Positions 24,601 to 36,700 of a stretch of 64,000 bases of DNA are shown here, one piece after another. How positions within the stretch are numbered: the first letter of the stretch is position 1; each line of letters begins with the position of its first letter. The notes beneath the pieces are model-generated. The model did no database searches, was not told the origin of the DNA, and saw only the letters and a program-made list of their open reading frames with translations. The position numbers and the translations under genes are program-made. Origin of the DNA: Macropodus opercularis (Eukaryota; Chordata; Actinopteri; Anabantiformes; Osphronemidae); contig CM061102.1 of assembly GCA_030770545.1 (NCBI GenBank), forward strand, positions 12,454,501-12,518,500. The letters are read 5' to 3'.

Positions 24601-26661
24601 GGATTTGTGGGCAGTAAGTGAGGATTTCATTTATCACTTGCTAAATTTATAATGTTTATAACGTGTTTTTCAGGAGTAATCTGGTTGAGGGCATTGATGC
24701 TGACTACATCAGCAAATGCCTTTACAGTCGAGAAGATGCTCCGCTCTGCCCCATATTCAGACTGAGAGATATAGTTAAGGAGTCTGGCTTCAGTTTTGAA
24801 ACAATAGCCCATGTGGTAAGTTCGCTGCCTTTAGTAGCAGAGACCTGATCGTCGTTTGGTGCTTTGTTTCTTTGACTTGACTGATCTATTCTGTGCTTGT
24901 GTGCTGACAGGGAGGGGCCATCGGCATTGTGGTTGACTGGACTTGTAACTTTGATGTGGATGTGAGGCACTGCAAGCCCAAGTACACCTTTCACGGTCTG
25001 TATGGAAAACCCGATGAGACAGACCAGACCAGAGCATCAGTGGGCTACAACTTCAGGTGTGTACAGCCACTACAGCCAGGCACACCTAGGCAGAACAAAC
25101 ACAGTCTAACAAAACAAGCCCGTAATAAAGCGCCTCTATGAACATAAGGAGGTGCAAACCGTTTTAGCATGGGACTCGAATGCAGAAGGTTTCAATGAAG
25201 GTATCAGTGTGTTCAGCAAAATAAAAGAGACGGTTGATTTACCATGTTACACAGCAGAAATCAAGGCAGCGTTTATGTTCTAGCTGCTGTACTTGAATAG
25301 TTCAGTGCTTGGGGAAATCACTTTTTGCAATTCTTGCTTTAACTATTTCAAAGGGGGGCAGGGCTTGGTTCAAACCTCCACTTGCTCTTAGTTTTAAGAA
25401 ATACATTAAGTGTTCACGGTAAATTCCACAGTATTTAATTGTTGACAATAGTTTATCACACGAGCAGTAAGAGCAGGTGTCTAATGTCAAATAGATGAAA
25501 TGAGTAAATGTTTGCCAAGTACTCAAATCATGATTGTGCTTTTCTGCAGGTATGCAAAGCATTACCTGGAGAATAATGTTGAGAAAAGAACCCTTCTCAA
25601 AGTGTTTGGTATCCGATTTGACATCATTGTGCAGTCGCTGGTAAGCAATGCATTTACATATATTTAGAATTATTATTAGTTTGTCTAATTAAAACTCACT
25701 GGTGCTTTGTTTTTCACAGGCAAGAAAGTTCGACATCATCCCAACTCTGACTGCTATAGGCTCTGGAGTGGGCATCTTTGGAGTGGTAGGCTGTGGCCTC
25801 CTCACATTGCAACAGCTGTTTTGGTCTTTAGAATCAGTCTGCTGCTAATATATTTGCTCTTGTTGTTTTCAGGCAACTGTAGTTTGTGACTTGGTGCTGC
25901 TGTATTTGCTGCCAAAAAGAGAATTTTACAAAAACATGAAATTCAAATACACAGATACAACTATAAAGGTAAGATCTCGTCTACATGCAAACCAAAAGTC
26001 TAACATACGTTTGGCAGAGATGAGTTGGGACACAGGGGGGCAGCAGTGAGACATTCACCAATCTCAGTTCATCTCAGACAGAGAATACGTTTTGTTTGAG
26101 TCAGTATCATGTTTGCAATGCATCCGAGGAATGCGACATGCTCCAGAGCAGCAGCGAACCCATGAGCAACAATCACATTCACGCTATGCTTGTTAACCAG
26201 TGCAGAACATTAGATGCTAAGTGCAGCCCAGTTGTTAACCTCACAGAAGATGAAATGTCCTCCTGTGGGAGCAAAGGCGGCTTCCTCCTGTAACTCAAAC
26301 GGGCAGGGCGTTTTGTATTTGCAGCAGGACAGCGAGTCGCTCAGTTTAGAAACAAGCGTCAAATACACCTTTGAAGGAAATGCAAGACAAGTCCAAGGCA
26401 CCGACAAGTCCAACGTGAGTGCATGTAGACGTCCAGACAGTAGAGTAGACGTTTGTGTGTATTGCATCATGTGATGATGAGGGGAATCGCTTTGAGAGCT
26501 CTAAACGGCCCCTGTTCTGTGACTCTGACTTTTACCCAACAGGATCCTGATTCAGAGGCAGGCAGCATGGAGACCGAGGTACGCACACGTTTAGAAGAAT
26601 AAAGCACATTTGCTGGGGCTTCAGCGATGACTGGTGTCTTGCTTTTCACATTCAGAAGTGA
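18619..26661 (+). CDS. p2rx1: P2X purinoceptor 1 (ATP-gated cation channel)
   Basis: Subunit of a trimeric plasma-membrane channel opened by extracellular ATP. Fourteen coding exons, all in phase: 18619-18755, 21095-21239, 22237-22308, 22611-22680, 23784-23871, 23971-24051, 24674-24815, 24911-25056, 25550-25640, 25720-25785, 25873-25968, 26325-26414, 26543-26578, 26656-26661, giving 421 residues. The ATG at 18608 stops after four codons, so 18619 is the start. Seen: cytosolic TPR kinase motif (18-20), TM1 near 30-50, all ten ectodomain cysteines, ATP-site strings MKGVGYTN, NYTLFIKN and GYNFR with the Lys of LLKVFGIRFD, TM2 near 330-356, and the YxxxK trafficking motif YKNMK (365-369). RLIQL, GWVFIYEKGYQ, PPQGDSSFVVMTN and HGLY favour P2RX1 over P2RX4 or P2RX5. 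Its camkk1 neighbour agrees. The last exon holds one codon plus the stop; the C-tail is not conserved with mammals. Confidence 0.92.
18756..21094 (+). other. p2rx1 intron 1
   Basis: A 2.3-kb intron, the largest of this gene, mostly AT-rich. It contains a CA repeat at 20634-20657. No conserved coding or RNA element is recognised in it. Confidence 0.75.
20634..20657. repeat. (CA)12 microsatellite
   Basis: Uninterrupted CA repeat in p2rx1 intron 1. Confidence 0.95.
21774..21824. repeat. 24-bp perfect inverted repeat with 3-nt loop
   Basis: The left arm 21774-21797 begins TTAATACCAAACAGAC. It is the exact reverse complement of the right arm 21801-21824, with GTA between them. It lies in p2rx1 intron 2 (21240-22236). 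No transposase or target-site duplication is evident around it. Confidence 0.97.
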
Positions 26662-27098
26662 CCTGGGAGCAACTTCTAACTCAACAGCCACGTTACCTTA
26701 CTGCTCTGCAATAAACCCTCCAAGACAGCACACGCACTCCTGAGGGACAGAAAAGAGGCCGAGGCTGGATGAAGCCCAGCGACACACATATTCCACATGT
26801 CGACCAACGTCCTCTCACTCTCACATCCATCCTGAGCGACTGAAACTCTCCCCACCGATGCCACATGTCAGCTGTACAGTGCGTTTACCTTTGTGGGTGT
26901 AGCTCAGTTTGCTTTCGGTCATGCTTTGGGTGTAACCTCCACCTCTTAACTGTCTCCATCGCTGTGCAAGCGGGAAAAAAAAAATCCTCTGTATAAACAA
27001 ACCATAACTCATCTATTACCCATATCACCGTCACGATGTGTGATTGTGCCAGTCAGTGCTTCATCCTGGTGCGCACCTTGTGGTTGACAACTGAATTC

Positions 27099-27104
27099 AA
27101 TAAA
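27099..27104 (+). terminator. p2rx1 poly(A) signal (AATAAA)
   Basis: First clear AATAAA on the plus strand after the p2rx1 stop at 26661, giving a 3' UTR of about 450 nt. Confidence 0.6.
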
Positions 27105-27184
27105 ACATGCACAGCAATAAACCTGCTGGTCTCATAGTGCAGTCAAACAGGAAAAAAACCATCAACGGGATTCACATGATCGGT

Positions 27185-27190
27185 TTTATT
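27185..27190 (-). terminator. Candidate distal camkk1 poly(A) signal (AATAAA)
   Basis: AATAAA on the minus strand (tttatt on plus). It lies 80 bp from the oppositely oriented p2rx1 signal. Another minus-strand AATAAA lies at 27748-27753, and either could end a camkk1 transcript. Confidence 0.4.
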
Positions 27191-27239
27191 GTCTCTGATT
27201 ATGTCCAGGTGTATAAAAGCATGCAAAAAATAGCTTCTT

Positions 27240-27259
27240 TATATATATATATATATATT
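27240..27259. repeat. (TA)n microsatellite
   Basis: About ten TA units just beyond the p2rx1 3' end. Confidence 0.9.
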
Positions 27260-28540
27260 GGTACATATTTACATTGTAACAACGCATTCCACAGAAATGG
27301 ACCATGCTTCTGTTTTATATGCTCAGCAAACGCAGGACAGTGAGTACATTCAGGGAAATGCACAAGACAACGCGAGACTTACAACCAAACACAAACAGCG
27401 GCCGAGACATCAGGAGCGTTTGATCACAGCTTATTTACAGGGTCACTCTCTCGCACTCCTCCGACGACATAAAGGCAAATGAAGCTACTGTTGTTGTTTT
27501 TTGTGATCATCTTCTCTAACTATGTTAACTTTGAAGGAGCTTTTGTGCATATTTGTATTAGAAAAGTCTCAATTATGTTTTGGGACCTAAATCAACAGTA
27601 CGGTGGACTCTGCCTCTGACATGGCTACAGTTAAATGAACCACCTTCAGGCAAATTTGTTGTCAATTCAGCAGTTTTGACTGTACAACAACAAATTTCCA
27701 CAAAATCTCGTACGTGACCCTTTAGTTAATAATCCATAGTAAAAACGTTTATTGACAACTCGAGCAATTTAACAAGAAAGCAACAAAAAGTGCTCTGAAC
27801 TCTGTCCACACTTAATGTTAAGTAGCATTAAGAACAACTTCCTGTGTTTCAGCTTGTGGCCGTCTTCAGGGTCAAGGCCACAAACAGCAACAAACTAGTC
27901 ACAAACATTTTTTTGTTGTTGTTGTTGTTTTTTTTTGCTTCGCTGCAGTTTTTGGGTCAAATGTTTCAGCGTTCGACATCAGCTGAGCAGTAAAACCCCA
28001 AAGTTCCGCATCGCAGTTATACTACATTCATCATTCTGTCGTTCGATGCAAATTCACAACAAGTAAAAACAATCGTTTATAACCAATTGTGCTGCTGCAG
28101 CTGCTGAAAAATGAAAACAGTGTTGAGTTTCATTTGTTGTAACGCTTGACATGCAGATCGAGTGCAGGGAGCGATGCAGCGAACTGTGAGAACAAACAGT
28201 AAATACAGTCTTTTAAAGGTTAACCACAGTTTTTCTCTTCACCATAATCTGTACAGTGTCCCAGTAGTGTTACATGAACTAATGCTAATATGCATCTGTG
28301 AGTGGAAAAAGTGCAAATATTTGAACATAAAGCAGTTTAATCAGAATGTCCATCAAGAACAAACCAAATCTACACCAAAGGATGAATGAATGGCCCGACT
28401 GCTCTTCCAGCAGGGATGAGCCAGCAATGCACCGATCATCACCTACGCAAAAGACTAAATGTCCATACGGACTCACAGAAGCTGACAACGTGGATTCATT
28501 CTCATTAGTAGATTAAGTGTATTACATATTCACAAACAAA

Positions 28541-28566
28541 TTATTATTATTATATTATTATTATTA
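28541..28566. repeat. (ATT)n microsatellite
   Basis: Short imperfect ATT repeat in the camkk1 3' flank. Confidence 0.85.
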
Positions 28567-30711
28567 ATATAATGCACTGGTCATACTTTTTGGTTCCAGC
28601 AGCCCTTCACTGAAGGTTACCCTCAAAACAGATATTCACTTATATCGTCCTCAGCATAGAGAAGGAATATAACCCAAAGGAAAGCATATACAAAACATTT
28701 TAGCAGTAACACATAAAGATATGAATTGATCCTGTATAGAGATTTTACCTACCGCTTTCCTGAACCATAAAGTAGAAAGGTTTACATTCTGCAGTACCCA
28801 CACGCTAAGAAAGTGTTTTTCTAAGCATGTGCATATGACATAAACCCATAAACACGGTGGCTCACTTACAATATGTGAGAGTAATAATGATGAAGCGCTA
28901 AGTGCCGCGCTAATCAGCCACACTGAAGTGGACGGAGAAGTGCTGTTGTTGTTGGCAGCCTGGGTTTCATCACGACCCTGAAGTGCTGTGTCCAGCGAAC
29001 CGGGATTTCGTTGACAGGGGCAACGTGCCAAGTCGGTAAAAGAGAGGACGATGGAGAAAACGTATCAAAATGGAGTTATATAAGCATTTATCTGAGGCAG
29101 AGCTGCTGTGGAGGTGGAAATGTTCTCAATGATTTGAGTCGGCGGAGACGAACAACCCACAGGTTTTGGAAATAGTCAAACGACAAAGCAATGAAATCAC
29201 AAAAAGTCCTTCTCATTAATCCAATAACGTAACAGCTGGCGCCCACAGGGTTACCAGACGTATTGCAGTGTGTTATTAGTAAAACTAGCAGGACTAGTTC
29301 ACAAGTTTAACCAGGCATCACTGGGGACTGTAAGAAAATCACACAAATAGCTCAAAATATGTCTAGCAATGAATGTGTGCAACATGTTTATGTATGTAAA
29401 TGCTTGTAACCTAAAACAAGCAAAGCATAAATAATTCCATAATAAATATGTTTAAACGATAATCATTTTCACAACCGTGTGTAAAATGTAGAAATGATAG
29501 TCTTTGGCATATAACAAAAGCTAAACTTGACATGTATAAAACACACATCTATGACGCACAGTGAGTCTCGAAACAAGAGCTCATCAAACCACTGACATGT
29601 AAACTTCCCAGCCCTCATAAAAAATTAAAAAATAAACATAATTTGCGCACGGTCCCTTAGACTTTATCACTTTATACAAATGGAGCAAATTTCTGCTTGA
29701 GCACTAATTGATGATCAGCTGAGTGAGACTATTTATGCCTTTAATTCAGCTCTGCCTCAATGAGCGATATATAACCGTACAAACTGTTCTAATGTGGAAT
29801 AAATATTAAGGCAATTACAGAAATGTACGTCCTCTTCCTCAGTGCGTTCACAATCGCTATGAAGCCACGTGTACTTCGAAATGCTTTGAAACTGCTCGGA
29901 ACATCTTCACATCTAGTCAAACAGTACAAATATGACGCGAAAGGGACACGAGAGTGTTAAGGAGCCAAAGTCATCAGACAAACATGAGTAGGAGAGGAAG
30001 CGTGAAATGACTTCTCACGCAGAATAATTACACTCTGAGATGCGGTTCAGCATAGCGTAAGCCTCAGCCCTTTCTGTGTGATCACCCCGAGATGGAGGAC
30101 TCTCTTTTTCATTCAACAGGCCAGCGAAGGCAGCACCGTCAACCTCTAAATCCTTACTTCCACAAGCTACTCACAACACACGTACTATACAATAAGACTG
30201 GGAGATGTGGAATATTACAATGACTGATCACTGATGACAAATTAAAAGTCCCCGTATTTCACTGAAGAGACAAATATAGTGTCATTTGTACAGTAAAGTC
30301 AGAGTAATTTTTTTCTCTTTGTCAGGCTGGTTATGACCATGACAGTCGATAAGGCATAACTATACGTCATGCACATACTGGAGTCTGATGCTGACTGGTA
30401 TTTATCACAGTGGTCTGCCAGCTGACCAGCAAGTCCTCATTTTTCCCCCCCAGCACATTTATTTGGATGACTACTGACGTTGAGAACCGACAGGCTTTCT
30501 AAGCAATTAAGCAATTAAAACAGGCAGCAAGGAGAATCCCACTCAGTGCCCGGGACAGTAGGGGGAGAAAGACACGAGAAGCCTGAGCGCATTATTGTGA
30601 ATATTACCATAATGTCAATGTTCAACCAGATTAAAAACGTCAAGAGTTTCCTCCAGTAGTTAGTTACTGATCTGAAATGTGTGGTAAGAGAGAACGTTAG
30701 GACAAAGCCGT

Positions 30712-33700
30712 TCAGGAAGAGGGCTCATCTTCATGCAGATCCTCCAGCTCTCCCTCTCTGGGTCCATCGCCGGTGCTGCTCTTTCTGAAAGACCAAATAA
30801 AAGAGAAAGACGAAAGCCAGTCAAGGTTGGAATTACTGCAGGTGTCTTCAAACCGGGCCGAGATCTCAAGTATCACACTACTAAGCTTATGTGTGCGTCA
30901 AACCTCCCTCCAAATGCAGCAGGACAGTCAGAGAAGCTAATTATCCTACTTGATGAAGGTGGAAAAACACAAAATGCTTTCTCCATGTAACACGGAGTTA
31001 AATGGCAGCAGCGGGGAGATGACATCTGGGGAGAGACTGCCTGCATCACTGTTCGTGATGGGGATGAGCAGGGGTTGAGGGAATCTAAGGTGATGATGGG
31101 CGCGGCGGCTGGCGGGACGTTAGACAGACAGCGAGCCAGACAGTGTTACCTGAGCGAGGGGTGAAGTTTTAAAGAGGGCCGGAAGGGCCACGAGTCCCTG
31201 CAGCAGAGTGGGAGAGAGGATGGAAAAGTCACATGTGAGAGGGCAAAGGTCACCTCAAAGTCACAGTCGCTGGGGGTGATGACCTGCCTCTATATAACCC
31301 ACCACCTGTACATGAAAGTGTTTGGTGTGAATCTGATGGATTTGTTCCCTACAGACAGGATTTTTTTTCCATTATCAAACATCCACAGATGACTTTCATC
31401 TACATATTATGAAAGCCGAGAGTGACTTGTAGCTGTTATTTATCATTTTGTCAGCTGGGGGCAGTGTTGCTTCAAACACCTTTAGCTTCGACAGCATTAG
31501 AGTCCAACAGGGGAAATCTTGGCCTGAATAGAGAAGAAATGATCTAAGAACCTATCGCAAAACAAGATCAGAGTCTGCTCCACATTCAGCACAACACCGG
31601 TTCTTCTTCATGACAAAGTCTGCTGAACACAACACGGAGCGCTGTCCCAAGGGCAGCTGCAGTACAGCTGATAAAGCCATAGATGCTTCAACCTGCCCTT
31701 GGCTGATGTTGAAATTGCTTCGTTAGGACGGGATGACTGGCTATTTCCTTCCAGTCCATGTAAACAGAAAGTCCAAGGACAGCCTGAGGTTCTGGATCTG
31801 TATCATTCGAGTTACTCTGGACTCCCCTGCCTTTAAAAGCTTAAAGCAGCGCATAAAGAAACACTTATAAAACATGTCAGCTCCACTGCATACAATGAAA
31901 GAATGAATTATGGTGCTATGGCAACACAAAACGACAGCGGCTGCTGCAGGAATCAGTGCGAGTTAACCTGATGCAGCAGAAAGACGAGGCAGGTGTGAAG
32001 CACCGATGTCAGAATCTCAAGCTATGCTGAGTAAAGAATTAGACTTATATGGCTTTACCTTTGTCTACGTGCGTTGTGAATATTTAGACTGACGTGTGTG
32101 CTTACATGAGCAGGCTGCCGGGTGCAGACATGGACCTCTCCTCTCTCCTGCTGGGACACTCAAAGGGGTTACTGAACGAGCGCTTCCTCAGCATGGCTTT
32201 CACCAAGATCTGAAAGATCCAGAACGAATGATCGCAGAGATCTCTTGTGTCCAGCCTCCGAGCTCATGAGCGAGGCCGATATAAGGCCTCACAGCATAGG
32301 TCGTAAGCTCACTGGGGCCTGATCTGCTGAGGGCAGCAGCCACTGTCACTAAAGTACTTGCTCGTAAAAAACATATCAATATTCAACTTAATCAATCAAT
32401 AATAATGTAAAATGGGAAAACACTGTGCATGCCTTAACGTGATGCTTTAAGGTTTCTAGGATTTGATGTTCGAGACTATTACTCAGATCCACGGGTATAA
32501 ATGTATCCTTGGTAGTTCTTACCACTGCAGAGAGGCTGGGAACAAACTTGACTGAGTTCTGGATGTCCTCCTCAGTCACCTCTACTGCAAAGCAGTGCTC
32601 CTCCTCCAAAGGTAAGGCGTCAGTGCCGCCCCGAGTCACCCACTGGTCTACCTGAACACAGACACGACACAGACGTAAAGTTCTATTATAAGTGCCCACC
32701 AGTATAATGGCTTAAAAGGTTTGGTTTATTGCACTTTTCAGATGTTGGTGAATATTCCAATGCTTTCATGTTCAAGCATATCCAACATGAGCTCTGAGCT
32801 CTTTCTCGCAACTTGTGTCAGTTACAAATGTTTGCATGCATTTGTGCACAAGGGCATGAATGACGCCTAATTATCTCTGGTTCCATGAACATAAACCAGT
32901 CCCTGGTGAGAGGATGACTCACTGACACATGGTTGGGCTCTGTCATGGAAACACAGTGGGAAGCAGGAATGTCATCTGCCCACGGCGGCTCCTGGACCTG
33001 CCCGGGCCTGGGTTTCCGCCTGTGCACGTATGCGCAGCGTGGCGTGGGGACAGAGGTCACTGAGAGACGCTCGTGCTGACTTCAACTTGACCCCCAGTCA
33101 TCCTGAGAACGTTAGCGACTAGCTTCACAGCCTTTCCTTTGTTAAGCCTACCTTGATTTCAGGGATGGTGATCCTGGTGTCTGGGTTCTTATCCAGCATC
33201 CGCAAGATCAGAGTGCGCAGGTCTTCGCTGATGCTAGGTCTGCACGAAACAAAGGCTAGAATTTACCCAACACAGCCTGTGATGAACACCACGGTCTATT
33301 ATTTTGAGAATGATAAACACAGTGAGAGGCGGATTAATGCGTTTCTACCCATTCTCCGATTTTATTTTGATCAGAATAGAACGAATGAAATCATCAAAAG
33401 TGTTTGTGACAGTAGTTGTGGGGGTTGATTTAAGGGAGATTTCGTGCCTTTGTTATTAACGAGCTGTGAGTCAAGCCTGCAGCAGAGGTCACTGGTAGTA
33501 AAATCATTTGATTAGAGCTCAGCCGCTGATCACGAGGACGCCAACAGTATAATGGCCCTACCAGAGCCGACAACAAGGCTTATTTAATGAACGAGCTCCC
33601 TGCGCAGCCAGACTCAGTTGAGCCCTCTGGGGGAAGACACTTATCATTAACGACATGACACCCTGCTGACACACAGGCTTCTACAACTGCCATTCACAGA

Positions 33701-36700
33701 CCCTCCACATATGCCACGTTTCTACTTTATCAGTGTATTCCTCCAGGCTTTTCCTGGCTTTTATCTCCCATTTGTTTTTGCTTTTCATCAATATTCACCC
33801 TAAAAAACCCCTCTCAGGCTTTTTTTTTTGTTGTTGCATGTGTTCACTTGTCACTGCTTGGTTTAGATCATTGTACCAGGAAGCAAGAATAAAATGGTTC
33901 TCGGGGGGGAAAAAGATAGAAGAAGATAGCAACGAAAAGTGCTGATAGGAGGTGGCTGGAGCATCACCGCTGTCTCTTTTAATAAAAGGAGGGAAGGTCT
34001 TACGTTTCAGGGAAATCCACAGGCTTGGTCCTTATCTTGTTGTGCAAAGCCAGTATGTACTCATCGATAAAGGGGCACTGGCGAAAGAGAAAAACACAAG
34101 GAAGAGATGCTGAGCTACTGCTGTGACAGAGAACATCAAACAGCTCCACCTTTAAATGAACGATGCCACTAGATGGCTGCAGCATCAAGCTAAAAAAAAA
34201 TGGAGATGCAGTGTGTGTTCGGATGGAAGTGCTGCTAACAAGCACCGGAGTCTGTGAAACAAACACTTCTCCCTCGCTTTACTGCTATCTTTCTTAGAGC
34301 AGACTGTGATAAGTGGCTGAGAGATGGAAAACATGCAGACTTGCCTTCCCAAAGACAAAACAGTAGAGGGTAACTCCCATGGCCCACACGTCCAGCGCCT
34401 GCAAGCAAGCAGCCATAGTGAAGTGAAAGGCAACATCAGGACAAACAGAAAGCAGTGGACGCCGTTCAAATATGAGGTTTCACAAGCAAACACTGGTTGG
34501 AGTTGTTTACAGTATGAGTGTCAGATAGGAAATATTTCCCCACGCTAAAGTCCCCACATGACTGTGAGTTACAGCTGTCTGGAGTGTGGCTTGAATAAAT
34601 TTAAATCAGAGAGAAAGAAGTCCAGACTAATCAGAGCCTGCCTATATTTCTTGAAAGCTGGAGGAAACGGCAGGCTGAGGCACTCGAACGCCTCTCACGT
34701 CCTCGTGGCTGTTTGCCTACAATCAAACATTCTATTCTGTCCTCTCCTCTTACGAACGCGCAACGTCATCCATCAGTCTGCCTTCGGTGATTAACAACAG
34801 CGAGAGGGGCACGGCCAGATAGTGTTGCTGTTGTTAGGGTGTCTGGGGTGACGCTGTCCTGCGAATCCTTTATGTATTAGCAGCTACACAAAACCACGTC
34901 TTTTCATTGACACCAGCTAAACGTAGGGGAAAAGACTCTGAAAAGCCACCTTGGTTCACTGGTTTTCCTTCTCGAACCACGAGGTTAAGGCTGAGGCCTG
35001 CATCAGACCTTCACATTTCTATTTCGGAGTTAACTTACTTTACCGCTGAAGCTCTTGCGCTTATCCGACAAGGTCTCCGGCGCCATGAAGGCAGGAGTGC
35101 CAGCGGTGCTCGAAAGCAGAGCGTCGTTGCCCTCAAACTGGTTACTGACTCCGAAGTCTGCGATCTTCACGTGGCCGTCATCGCCCAGGAGCAAGTTAGA
35201 AGGCTTGATGTCCCGGTGGACAATCTTTTGGTAGTGCACTGAGGAGGTGAAAGAGGAAGCCGGTTGTGTTTTAGATCTACTACAATAAAAGTAAACAAAC
35301 AATTTCAATAACAATGCAATAATATTTAGTGATTGCACAGCAGCAACTGCAGCCACAGCCCATTAGCGAAGCAGAAAGAGAGGACGCTATAGGAAGTGTT
35401 ATACTTGTTGTTGTACTTACAGTACTCCATGCCCAGGAGGATGTCTCTGAAGTATAACCTCGCCTGCTCCTCTGAGAAAGGACTGTCTGTAGGCACTTCC
35501 ATCACCGGACTAGAACGCAAACGGACACACACAGGAAAACACGCAGGAAAACCCACAGATCACTCTTAGCACTGGAATTTGGTTCCTAATGTCAAACGCC
35601 TTCCAGACAACAAAACCAAAATCCTATAGTGAGGATCACCTCTGCAGTTTTGGAATGAATAAAAACATCATAAATACAAATAATCCCAGGACCGATGTGT
35701 CCTTGGACCAAACATTGGAAGTACTGTCATCATTTAAGGGCAGCTACAGTGCCCATACATATAGTATTTTTGCACCAACCTCTGGGGCCTTGAGAATAAA
35801 ACTACCTACTTCTACATTGAATGAAGCTTTGCTGAAATGAACGGTTCTTTTAATTTTGCAAATCAGTATTAGTACAATCATTATCTCTTGGGTTGATGCT
35901 TGAGTGGAGTTTTTTTTTTTTAATCTACAAGAAGTTTTAGGTCATTAGTTATCGATAGTTCCTATGACAACCACTTCGAACACGCAGCCAATGCAGACTC
36001 TCTCTTGGAGTTATCGACAGCCTCCCAACAATTTAAGACGCGCGTCTTTTTGCACCGCACTAATTGGTGCTGCTGTCAACACGTGTGCGTTTTCAAAAGT
36101 GTGCAAATACGATGTATTGTGTTAAACGTATAATAGCAGGCGCAATTAGTAAAGCCTGACAAATTTAGCATAGTTGCAGTATCTGTGCTGTCATCAGCCG
36201 TTGCAGCAGGGCCCTTTGCTCTTAATTCCTCGCGTTGTGCGCGCTTCATAGATGCACGAGCGCAAACCACAAGCGTTTATTTTCTGGTGTTTATTTTGGT
36301 AGCTTGCACTGGCAGGTGAAGCAGTCGCTTGTTTTCAGGTCGTTTAAGCCTCCAGGCCACAAGTCAGACCTGTCAGGCCGTTGGCCAGGGCCGTTAACTG
36401 CTGCCACGTCTTCCAGCTATTACCAGGCGGCCTGGGTGCAAGAGAAAACTGACAGCAGCGAACGTCTCAAATGCTGAGGAAAGCACACGCACTTTCAGGG
36501 CACTCTGACTCCATAAAGAACATACTGAACAAGGCTGTGTCTGCTGTGAGACTATTCCTTTATTATGTTCATTAAATTATCATATCAAGTTTCCTGACGC
36601 TCCAGAGATGATACAAGCAGCACGAGTGGCTCATACCGTAATTTACTATTGCAACACCATGAATATTAGTATTTGTTTATTTAAGGGATGATCGGTTATT

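Larger units (their letters stand above)
27191..30711 (-). other. Probable long 3' UTR or 3' flank of camkk1
   Basis: About 3.5 kb of AT-rich sequence between the camkk1 stop (30712-30714) and its most distal candidate poly(A) signals. It has runs such as (TA)n at 27240-27259, (TTG)n near 27915 and (ATT)n at 28541-28566. The only longer open frame is a 126-codon minus-strand one at 28651-29031, discussed as a finding. UTR assignment is inference, as no closer strong poly(A) signal was chosen with confidence. Confidence 0.45.
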
